This document shows positions 47,131 to 57,400 of a stretch of 64,000 bases of DNA, piece by piece. The DNA is from Bolinopsis microptera (lineage: Eukaryota > Ctenophora > Tentaculata > Lobata > Bolinopsidae). How positions within the stretch are numbered: the first letter of the stretch is position 1; each line of letters starts with the position of its first letter. The DNA is taken from assembly GCF_026151205.1 (NCBI RefSeq), contig NC_087074.1:13187182-13251181 (forward strand). Reading direction: 5' to 3'. Position numbers and translations under genes: made by a program. A model generated the notes under the pieces. The model made no database searches and had not been told where the DNA came from. It saw only the letters and a list, made by a program, of their open reading frames with translations.

Positions 47131-47391
47131 GTGAGTCATTAATTAAAATAATTAGGTTGTCGTTGGGGCATTTAAGCCATATTCGATGGTAAATCGTATA
47201 ATTGTCCAGTTATATGTGTGTTTGATACGCTGTCATGAACTGGCGGAGTAAGTCGGAAGTTTGTCGTAATCGAATTTGCTTATTAATTTTTCTGTCTGCG
47301 GATTTTGACGAGATATTTCTGTTTTGTGTAATGACAAAAGTTTGCCGTTAGCTTGTCATATTTGAATGGTTAGAAATAGACGGGCTTTGCG

Positions 47392-47440
47392 ATGTTTAGA
47401 CCTCCTAAACCACCTAAAACGCCTACTCATGTTAAACGGA
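47392..47440 (+). CDS. Candidate TRPA alternative first exon 3
   Basis: ATG plus 16 codons (MFRPPKPPKTPTHVKR), ending in phase 1 at a perfect GTAAGT donor. Exon and flanks are duplicated at 47910. Confidence 0.5.
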
Positions 47441-47909
47441 GTAAGTAATGCACTTTTTAAATATTTATTGGTGCACGTTTTCATGGTACATGAGCATGCT
47501 TTTGAATTGATCCAAATCCCGCGGATTCTTTAAATCTTCAAATAGGAACAAAGATTTGTGGCACTGCCGACATCGGTCCCATCACTACGGCAAATAAAAA
47601 TTTGGGAAACTGATTGTCCCACGGAACATTTCTGAGTATACATTTTTAGTGGCAATGATCATTAATCACTGAAACACCGGGTTTCGAGTAATTTATAGCA
47701 TGAGCTGGTCATTAAGTCATTTTCGATGGTAAATCGTGTAATTATCCAATTTTATGTTCTTGATACGCCGCAGCATGAATAACTCGACTAAGTTATTAAA
47801 TTCTTTCTGTCTGTGAATTTGACGAGTTATTCTGCTTTGTGTAATAACTAAAAACTGCCGACTGTCATATACTGTGATATATGATTGGTTAGAAATAGAG
47901 GACTTTGCG

Positions 47910-47958
47910 ATGTTTAGATACCATAAACATAAAAAGCAGGCTACCTATCCCAATCGGA
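47910..47958 (+). CDS. Candidate TRPA alternative first exon 4
   Basis: ATG plus 16 codons (MFRYHKHKKQATYPNR), ending in phase 1 at GTAAGT. It is paralogous to the exon at 47392: the preceding 'gattggttagaaatagag' and 'actttgcg' are shared, as is sequence both further upstream and downstream. Confidence 0.5.
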
Positions 47959-48526
47959 GTAAGTATTAAGCACATTTTTGTTTTTACACACATTTCACAA
48001 ACCTCTGATTGGTTCACATTATCCGGAACTAAACGATGTCATTTTTCTGAAAAATAAAAGTAAAACCTCGCTGTCCCACAAGTCACCCATCTCTCGGCAT
48101 TTGCAACACTAAGAGGTCCATATCCCCCTCTTCCTCCGGCCACCATTTCTTATTTCATTCCATGTATTATATTATATGAAAAATTTTTCAATTTAACGAT
48201 TTAAAATCTCGTGGGCATCTTCTCCAGACCCCTGCTGTTGTTCACTCTGCAGCCACTTTAACTTTTTCCAATCAATAAATCACCACATTTAAAAATTCTT
48301 TAAAAATATTTAAAATCCTTAAAATAGGAACGTAGATTTGAAGCACTGCCGATATCGGTCCCATCACGATTCACTACTGCAAGCTAAAATTTGGACACAG
48401 ATTTTTTTTCATTCCTAAGAATATTTTCCGAATTTGAATCACATTATTTAAAGTACCAACTGGAACTTTATTATATTTCGTGACAGTCGAGTTTGTGCAC
48501 TTAGCCACGGCCTTAAGTTTCACGTG

Positions 48527-48582
48527 GATTCAGTCCGATTATCAGTCCGATTATCAGTCCGATTATCAGTCCGATAACCCTC
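48527..48582 (+). repeat. Short tandem repeat (atcagtccgatt)n
   Basis: Four imperfect copies of a 13-bp unit containing 'cagtccgattat' lie in the TRPA 5' intron region. Confidence 0.8.
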
Positions 48583-48752
48583 ACTATACTATACTATGAA
48601 CGATAAAATTCTACAACGCTCATTCCTCCTACATTTACAAAAGATTCGATTGCTTGATAATGATCATAAGAAGCAGACCTGTTGTACACTTTTGTTCTAA
48701 TGTTGGAGTATCAGCTATTTAATAATCGTAGTTACCTTTCTTAACTGCTCCA

Positions 48753-48800
48753 ATGGCTAACAATCCCCTGGAGGCTGGATCCCTTCTAATAGATATAATG
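48753..48800 (+). CDS. Candidate TRPA alternative first exon 5 (phase 0)
   Basis: ATG plus 15 codons (MANNPLEAGSLLIDIM), ending in phase 0 at GTGAGT. Phase 0 cannot enter the 54454 exon but fits the 55783 acceptor, so it would skip the common exon. Confidence 0.38.
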
Positions 48801-49165
48801 GTGAGTTGTTAACTGGTCACCATAGCGACTGGTTACTTGTCAGTGTTTAGTGGTTACCCTAGCAACTCAATACATGTAACCGAATTTGGAATGATCTGCC
48901 GCCTGATACATGATACTTAAAACTCATGTTCGCTTCGTAACACCGGCTTTTCTAATCATCAGCATCTAGTTCCTCTCTTTGTATTCCTACTATACACCCT
49001 ACTATACCTCCAATTAGCTAGACTGTTAACACAGCCTGTATGCGTTTTCGGTGTTTTTCGGATATTTTTGAGATTTCATATAATATTCTGTCCTCGCTTC
49101 TTCCGTGACTGCTTTTCGTCCAAATCACAGCTCGCGGAATCCCCTCGCCTCCCTGACTTCACAAA

Positions 49166-49292
49166 ATGAACGATATGTTGGGTGATTTACCGCAGATTGA
49201 TGAGGTGGAACTCAATAATGTTCCTGATTTCCTGAGGGGCAACAAGGTGTCTGACGTTAGCTTACTTCAAGCATCTGATTTTACCCAGTCTG
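49166..49292 (+). CDS. Candidate TRPA alternative first exon 6
   Basis: ATG plus 42 codons of acidic peptide (MNDMLGDLPQIDEVELNNVP and more), ending in phase 1 at GTATGT. Length and composition look coding. Confidence 0.52.
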
Positions 49293-50111
49293 GTATGTTG
49301 ATATGTTGATATTATGTTGATATGTTGATATGTATTGTACTGCTCGTCGACATTTGTTAAAATGTACACTGTACTGTAATTTGTCAACTGATTTACCAAA
49401 TTGTTCGGTAATTTTTGTCCAAAATATTACATGTAGTACCGAAGACGCTCTCGTATCTCGTATAATACGTATCAATGTGGAACACGGTCGACACTTCTAA
49501 ATGCTAACGACTACTCCCCCTCTCTCTATATTCTGCATGTTCCGATGTACCTGTAACTCTTGTGTAACTTGCTCATAACACCAGTGCTTAAATAACAAAT
49601 AATTTGAGCGTTCTAGATGCAATGAGGGCGACAAGCTTGAAACTGCCAGAGGGAGTTTGTAGTACCCTAGCATAGTTCCACCATGTTTCATTTGTCAATC
49701 TTGTTAAAACCTCCTTTACATAGTGCTGATTTGTGCAGTGAAAATTGTATTCCATTTCACTCCAGTGTTTATGAAACTAGCGTCAAATTCCATCAAAATT
49801 ATACCATTAATCAGATCATGAGAGTCTGTTTTATCGTATAACAGGTGTGCTCCAGGCTCGAACATGAGTATATCAGATTACTGTTAACAGTCCACTCTCA
49901 ATACAGCATGAGACACACATGGATTGGCTAGTCGTGATCTAGTTTGCAATTATCTACGGTTCATCTCTCTCATTTACTTCTTATTATTCGTTTCGCCGTT
50001 TGTACTTTACAACCTTCTTTACCAGCGGTTTTGCTGTACATTCTATTTCGTACTAAAGAAAAGGGAGAGGACGTGCAGTTGTTAAATCAAGCCGCCTGAT
50101 TTGGATGAAAC

Positions 50112-50211
50112 ATGCAAGAAGACCCCAATGGAGCAGAACAAATCAGGTTCCGGGTTCTGGAGAACAGAGAAGCTGCAGATGGGGGATACGGAGCAACTTT
50201 TAAGGACAAAT
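50112..50211 (+). CDS. Candidate TRPA alternative first exon 7
   Basis: ATG plus 33 codons (MQEDPNGAEQIRFRVLENRE and more), ending in phase 1 at GTATGT. A second open frame overlaps it (50101-50322), but that one has no matching donor phase. Confidence 0.48.
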
Positions 50212-50381
50212 GTATGTCAACATTTTCTAACTAAGCTGGTTAAAACTTCACTCCAAATAATCGGGCTATCGCTGTATATCACTATCAGAGACTACAAAGT
50301 TTTTATGACCCACTATAAATAAAGAGAGAAGCTGATAGTTGCATATTTTATATGCTTATTTAACTACATATATGACATCAT

Positions 50382-50656
<275 letters not shown>

Positions 50657-50935
50657 TCAGCTCTCTCCCTCACAATAGCGTAATAGCTAGACACCTGACA
50701 GTTCATGCATGTATTAATGCAAGTGTGGAGTGTAACGTTAACTCATTAGTATGGTTTAGGATTATTGCCTTGGATACCAAGCATTGAGTTCCTGGTAATA
50801 TTAACTCTAACTGCGCTGCGAGCTTCAGTTGCTTGCACTGTACAGCATGTTGTAACGTGTAGTAGTGAATAAGAGCGTTTTGTTGTATTTTACTTTAAGT
50901 TGGATCAAGGAAATGAACGTGATTTATAACCCGGG

Positions 50936-50957
50936 ATGATTTACAAAAACTCTGCAG
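50936..50957 (+). CDS. Candidate TRPA alternative first exon 8 (very short)
   Basis: ATG plus 7 codons (MIYKNSA), ending in phase 1 at GTAAGA. Too short to be convincing alone; it is listed because it fits the pattern. Confidence 0.28.
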
Positions 50958-51240
50958 GTAAGATTAGTACACATTGTATACAGAAGCTATGTATTATCAA
51001 ATATTTTAAAAATTGTTTTGATTACAAAGTTCGGGCCTTATTCGGATTAATCAATATCTTTTCTGTGTATACGACATACGTTTGTGAATCGTGTCAGATG
51101 GTCCATACATCTCGGACTTTGAGCGGTACCTTCTTTATTGTAATCTATTATGCCATTCGCTTCAATCTGAGTTGACTTTGAAGTATACCCAGAAAATGCT
51201 TTTGAATAGATTTTGAAGTAAGTCGTCTGGAATGCTAGAA

Positions 51241-51345
51241 ATCCAGTTTCTTAGTGTAGACTAGTGATAAATGTATCGGGCGTACAATAGTTAGTCGACA
51301 ACAGAACTGCGACATTTATTACTGGTCTACACTAAGAAACTGGAT
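51241..51345 (+). repeat. Short hairpin MITE
   Basis: 'atccagtttcttagtgtaga' at the left is mirrored by 'tctacactaagaaactggat' at the right, giving inverted ends of about 33 bp around a roughly 40-bp centre. Non-coding. Confidence 0.75.
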
Positions 51346-51371
51346 ATTTTCGCAGTCCTGTAAGGGGCCAT

Positions 51372-51709
51372 CTACTTAGGACGTCCGGCAAATAGGGAGG
51401 GGGGTGGTTTTGAAATTTCGGACAAATCCGGACAGGGGGAGGGGGTGGTTTCTGAAAATCCAGACGTTGGCAGAATTAACGAAAAAGTCCCATTTATTTC
51501 AACTCTTTGAATTTTATTTCAACTCTTTGAATTTGATTAACAATGAATTTGAGTTGGTTTTATTTGTACTCTTAAAAGTAGCTGGAAATCCGGACGTCCG
51601 GGGGAGGGGGGGGGGGGTGGTTTTGAAAATTCGGACACACCCGGTCAGGGGGAGGGGTTTGTCTGAAAATCTGCGATTTTGGCGGACGTCCTAAGTAGAT
51701 GGCCCTTAA
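51372..51709 (+). repeat. MITE (AGGGGCCATCTACTTAGG family), complete copy
   Basis: TA-AGGGGCCATCTACTTAGGA at the left and TCCTAAGTAGATGGCCCT-TA at the right form inverted ends of about 23 bp. Internal G-rich tracts lie just inside each end. It is about 340 bp long, inserted in an ACAGT-rich sequence. The left half recurs at 716-1070. TA flanks fit Tc1/mariner-like non-autonomous elements. Confidence 0.78.
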
Positions 51710-52423
51710 CAGTCCTGTGACAGTACTGCAACAGTGCGACAGTCCTTTGACTGTACTGTTTCAGTACTGTGGCAGGTCCTGTGACAGTACTGAACAATGG
51801 TTCATAAATATAAAAAATAAACAAGTTCAACATTCTGTCGCAGTTCTGACTTCTGTCGCAGTTCTGTCTTAGCTCTGTCACTCTGTGGATTACCACTGTA
51901 CTGTTGTGGACGAGCTATTGTACGCCCAAATTTTCACACGTATTCAGTAATTTTGCAATCATTCAACCCTTTTTGAATTTCACCTCAATAATTAATCTAA
52001 CAATGGATCCATTGTAAGGTTAATTATTGTCTTCAAATACTGGATGCTTCCCCGACTATTGTAGTATCAGGCAAAGTAGACGATAGTGCAGTTAATTTAA
52101 CCTTATCCACATTGCGAGTCATTGGCATTTTTTTTTGCTTGTACGTGAGTGAATGCTTGGCTCCATTCAGGGATGCTTAAATATAAACGCAATCGTGCTA
52201 TTAAATCGAGGAACCCCTGGCAACACAATTCTGGTTGTAAGTCTGCCAGTGTTTTGTGTTTTCTGAAGAATAGTTTGTGACATTCTTTCACTCGGCCATA
52301 GCTCAGTGGACTGGAAAGTCGGATAGGTCACAGCACCCATCAAGGTTGCTGAATTTTCAACTTGCTCTAATTTTACCTCTGCTATATCAGTATATCAATA
52401 AAGCCATATCCTTGTGAATTGAT

Positions 52424-52454
52424 ATGCTTGCCGGTGGAGATTCTTGGGATGTCG
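52424..52454 (+). CDS. Candidate TRPA alternative first exon 9 (short)
   Basis: ATG plus 10 codons (MLAGGDSWDV), ending in phase 1 at GTGAGT. Short, but with a consensus donor and the right phase. Confidence 0.33.
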
Positions 52455-52857
52455 GTGAGTCACGTGATGAACGCATTTGGGATCATTATGATTAATCTAA
52501 GACTTATCATGAACTGAGTACTGTCTTTTAATATTTCCTAGTTTGCACCGTCCTCTAGTTGGACTAACGAGTGCAAAAGTGGTGTTAGTTACTGTTTACT
52601 TCAAGACCATTCCTCATTCAAACTGGTTCTTCATTCAAGAGATCTGCCTAATGTTGAATTATTGCAACTAACCGATCCTGGACCAAATGAAGAGATAGGA
52701 TTAGTTTTGGGCAGCACAACATTTTCCGGCCTTTAGCTTATCGGTTTTTGTTTCCCCAGCCCTAACTTTTTCCTCTGAAAATGGAATATTTAAGGCCCTC
52801 AACATTAAACGGATAGTATACATGTTTTTTTCCTATACTTGTTGGCATTATCTCTTA

Positions 52858-52858
52858 A

Positions 52859-52893
<35 letters not shown>

Positions 52894-54254
52894 CACCCTA
52901 ATTTTTTTGTAAAACTTGGTTTCGAGATAGCAGTTGACCAACAAACTAGGACCGGTGACCAAACTTTTGAGGGGGTCCCCGACCCCAACCGCCAAACGGT
53001 GCCCGCGGGGCAGCCACGCCCATATTTGGTTCAAATTAGGCCCAATTTAGCCAAATACCCTGAACATGCCCAAAACCCAGATTTTATGTGCTCTTCTTGT
53101 AGCTAGTGGTCCCCTGAACAAGTATATGAATTTTCATCAAGATTGGGCAAAAAATGACTGAGTTATGAGCCAAAAACCATATGACCATATTTGGGCATAC
53201 GCACCAAATTTGATCGATTTTGGCCCATAAATTGGTCAAATATCAATATTTTTGAATGAAAACAACTTTATATGAAAGGTAAGCTTATACTACACATTCT
53301 CTATGATTATCAGCTCAGTATCTACCTAACTGTGGATTCTGTGTTCAAATAATCACAAAAAATGAACAAAATCGTCCATATCTCAGTTCGCGATATTTGC
53401 AAAACTGATTTCGCTCAAAACAATAGAACTCAATAGGGTTTCAATATTTTTACATGAAATTTTCAGAATCAACGTAGAATCGCACGCGCATTTCTACCTT
53501 ATCTCTTGTATTGAAATTTTGAGTTAGGCCTTTAAAAAAATTTGGCGGCCAAATTCCAAAATTTGCCAGGCATTTTTCAGAATTTGGCCGCCAAATTTTT
53601 TTAAAGGCCTAACTCAAAATTTCAATACAAGAGATAAGGTAGAAATGCGATTCTACGTTGATTCTGAAAATTTCATGTAAAAATATTGAAACCCTATTGA
53701 GTTCTATTGTTTTGAGCGAAATCAGTTTTGCAAATATCGCGAACTGAGATATGAACGATTTAGTTCATTTCTTGTGATTATTTGAACACAGAATCCACAG
53801 TTAGGTAGATACTGAGCTGATAATCATAGAGAATGTGTAGTATAAGCTTACCTTTCATATAAAGTTGTTTTCATTCAAAAATATTGATATTTGACCAATT
53901 TATGGGCCAAAATCGATCAAATTTGGTGCGTATGCCCAAATATGGTCATATGGTTTTTGGCTCATAACTCAGTCATATTTTGCCCAATCTTGATGAAAAT
54001 TCATATACTTGTTCAGGGGACCACTAGCTACAAGAAGAGCACATAAAATCTGGGTTTTGGGCATGTCCAGGGTATTTGGCTAAATTGGGCCTAATTTGAA
54101 CCAAATATGGGCGTGGCTGCCCCGCGGGCACCGTTTGGCGGTTGGGGTCGGGGACCCCCTCAAAAGTTCGGTCACCGGTCCTAGTTTGTTGGTCAACTGC
54201 TATCTCGAAACCAAGTTTTACAAAAAAATCAGGGTGAACCCCCCCCCCCCCCCC
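52858..54254. mobile_element. 1.4-kb palindromic element with G/C-tract ends in the TRPA 5' intron
   Basis: A run of about 33 Gs (52859-52891) starts the left arm and a run of about 16 Cs (54239-54254) ends the right arm, with TA outside each. Between them, arms of about 690 bp are near-exact reverse complements, meeting around a roughly 24-bp spacer near 53557-53580 ('tttggcggccaaatt' mirrored). No gene is encoded; short open frames at each end are mirror images of one another. It lies between candidate first exons 9 and the common exon, so most TRPA pre-mRNAs would carry it. Confidence 0.82.
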
Positions 54255-54453
54255 TATACAGCACAATATTGTTCAATATACTCGTGATAGGACCTTGAGG
54301 GGACCTGCCCATACCTGATAACATTCTTGATATTTTTGGCTAGATCACAACTATCTCTAATTAATTAAAAAATATGCTACTTATATGAAAAGTTTGAAGT
54401 TACACGAAGCTATCTAATTTGTATTTCTCAATTTAACAATAACACATTTTCAG

Positions 54454-57400
54454 TGGTTAGTTCGAATCAGTTCTCCCTAAAGAAGTTAGAAAATGAGTTG
54501 GGAGGTCTTACACTTCATCAGGTTGGTTTATTTTCGTTACATTTTAGAAGTAACTCACTGCTATGTATAATATGAAGTTTTAAAGTTATAATTCTTGTTC
54601 TTACATAGAATCTCGAACTATAAAGCCATGACTTTGAACTTTGAAGCTTGTGATAATTTAAAATTAAGCGATTGGAAGTCCCCACAATCCTCCCTAAGCC
54701 AAATTGCTTATTGCCTCAATCCAGCCTCAAAAAGCTTGTAACCGGTACAATAGATAAGGATTAAAGTCAATCGTAGCTACTAATGAGAATCTTGGAAGCT
54801 CTTTTGTTGTAAAACTAGTAAGCATTACGACAGATTTTAACTGTTAAAAATCTGTGTAATGCTTACTAGTTTCTCGTCACTTAAAATTCAACTTGTATAG
54901 ATTTGGATCACACTGCTTGTTCTTCTGTCAACTATCCACACTGTGTTGTTCTCAGTCTCAATCTGCTAGACATTTACTGCACATATCGCATATTTAGCAT
55001 GCACTAACTTTATCTTCCAACTTTGTTCAAAATTCAATATGGTTCGTTCCATAACTGTTATCCTTTTACACTTTTACACACCTATCACCTTTGTTAAAGT
55101 CCAGGACTACACTTATTCCGTAATATTAACTGTTCAAGCGTGTCGTCTGCTGTAGTTATTAGTTAACGATATTTCTTACTGGAGCTTGATAAAACTGTAT
55201 TATTTCTGTTTGTAAGATTGTAAAAAGTAAACCAGTCCACTTTTGTAACCCCGAACTTATCACCATGATCTTTGCTATTGATGTTTCATATTTTGAACTT
55301 GCAGTCAAGACCATTTGTACTCATGTGTATAGTTTTGTAGTTTTGCTAAGGATTGTAGAATCTGACAATCGTTGCGGAGGACATAAGACTCACCATGCCG
55401 TACCCCCGATATCCTAAAATCGTAAACCCGCCCGGGCTCCCCTCCGAAAACTCGGTGGCGGAGACGCGGAGCGGATTGCTCTAACTGGCCGGGCGCCTGG
55501 TTTGGTTCATCACTCTGGTCTGACTACTCACTCTATATTCTCTGAAATGAGTGATCTGGACTTGCTGGGAAGCAGACAGACTCTTAATGACTCCACATAC
55601 GTTCACTTTCTTGTAACTGTACGTCTTTACAAGCCTCTGTATTCTGTATTCTGTATGATAGATGTTTCACATTGATCTGTTTCCGTAAGTTTCATACTTT
55701 TCACACTTCCTTGATCTAGAATCTGAGGATAATAAAAGTAAAGATCATTTTAAAATGTGTATCTAAACTCGCTGACTTGCAGGCAGCGCGCGAAGGGAGG
55801 GTGGATGCAGTTAAGTTGTACCTGAAGAGCGCATACTACAACAAGCGGCACAGGGGTGCTATACCACCCATAGACAGGTATAGTAGTAACTGTAAGCAAA
55901 TCATATTGAAGTAAGTGAAATAAAAATTCTGCGAAAACGAAAACGCTTCAGCAATTGTTAAGAACATATTGTCTGATTGGTGTGTAATCGAAAGAAGGAG
56001 TGAGATTATAACACAGCTCTTCAGGTTGGATAGTGATGAGGTAGGAGCCCTTCACTATGCTGCTAGATACAACCACCAGGCGGTCATGCAGCTTCTCGTC
56101 GACTTCAACGCTAGTCAGTATTTCAAATTGTTGTAAACCTTCTTTTGAAGAAACGTGAAAATTGCGAATGATGATCATTTTTCCAGAGATTTGGATTTAT
56201 GCACGTTTCGATTGCATCGTTATTCGTTATTTTGGTTAATCAGGATTGCCTAGAAAGAGTGCAGAAGTGTGTCGTATAGTAGAGCAGGAAGTCTGGTACT
56301 AAGAGATAATAAGTTTAAACCCACTAACCTCTAATTCTCTCCCAGATGTGAACAACCCTGCCCAGGACGATCTAACACCCCTTCACTACGCTGCACGGTA
56401 CACTCCTAAAGGTACCGCTGAGATGGAGACTGGTTTGACTGAGGAGATTGTCCCGCTTCCTCCCACCAAGGTACGTTCTATCTCGCTACCCACGTGCTGG
56501 TAAATGAATAGTGTGGCCCAGTGAGGCTTGCAAACTAAAGAGTTACCAATACATTCTATCTCTTCAACACTATCTTCTCTCGTAATTCGGTTTTGCTAAT
56601 TGGCGTTTTTAGTTACAATTTTACTCCGTTTCCAGAAGATAGATGTGATAAAATGCTCTATTAACAAGAAGGTTCAGAATGTTTTTAAGGGCAAGCCAAA
56701 AAAGACAACGTCGCTAAGTGACGGACTTTTAGCAGCCACCCTTACTTTTGATGTAAGATTGTCGCTCAGAGCTGATTTCCGCTATTCGTGCTAATACCCG
56801 ATGCTTGAGTACAGTGTGCCTGCTTGAGTACAGTGTGCCTGCTTCAGTACAGTGTGCCTGCTTCAGTACAGTGTGCCTGCTTGGTACTGCAAGGCTGACT
56901 ATGTTATTCTAAGATTCTGTCGAAAAAAATGTTCTTTGTGGGTCGTGGCGGCATTTTATCAACAGTATTAATACGAAAGTGCTCTCTTTCTGACTTATCA
57001 CTCTCCTCCTATAGGAAGAGGAAGAAGGCGAAGGTGAAGAAGATGAAATCGATGATGAAAAAGATGTAGAAGAAGTAGAAGAAGACGAAGAACTAGCAAC
57101 CGAGGACACGCAAGCAACTCGACTTCTCAGCGAGATACTAGCAGAAGACTTTGGATCCCCTCCTATACAGTTTCTGCTGGATCAGGGAGCTAATGTTAAC
57201 GCTAAGGATAAGTACGGTCTTACCGCCCTGCATTGTGCAGCAGACAGAGGCAACTACGCTGCTGTAGTTGAGTTGTTAAAGCATCCTAGCATCATCATCG
57301 AGTGTCAAGGTATGTGTTGATTAGTCGCCCATGGTGAACATTCTGGGTAGATTAAGCCGATAAACGTACTACAAAGTTCAGATATACCAATGAATTCAGG

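Larger units (their letters stand above)
47165..48400 (+). repeat. Tandem duplication carrying alternative first exons 3 and 4
   Basis: Blocks in order in both units: 'gatggtaaatcgt.taatt.tcca', 'gcgatgtttaga', a GTAAGT donor, and 'gcactgccga.atcggtccca'. Unit 1 spans about 47165-47640 and unit 2 about 47715-48400. Divergence outside the shared blocks is considerable, so the duplication is not recent. Confidence 0.65.

Noticed and set aside
52296-52375. tRNA-like or SINE promoter (tagctcagtgg resembling an A box)
   Set aside because: The A-box match is good, but no convincing B box, cloverleaf or SINE tail is present. It is probably chance.
52822-54287. Mirror-image open frames at both ends of the palindrome (..HPNFFVKLGFEIAVD..)
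   Set aside because: They arise because the arms are reverse complements. No start context, family or codon pattern supports a protein.
55400-55486. An eleventh TRPA first exon beginning MPYPRYPKIV in a G+C-rich patch
   Set aside because: The only in-phase donor (GTGGCG) is weak and the frame stops soon after. More likely promoter or 5' UTR of the 55547 exon.
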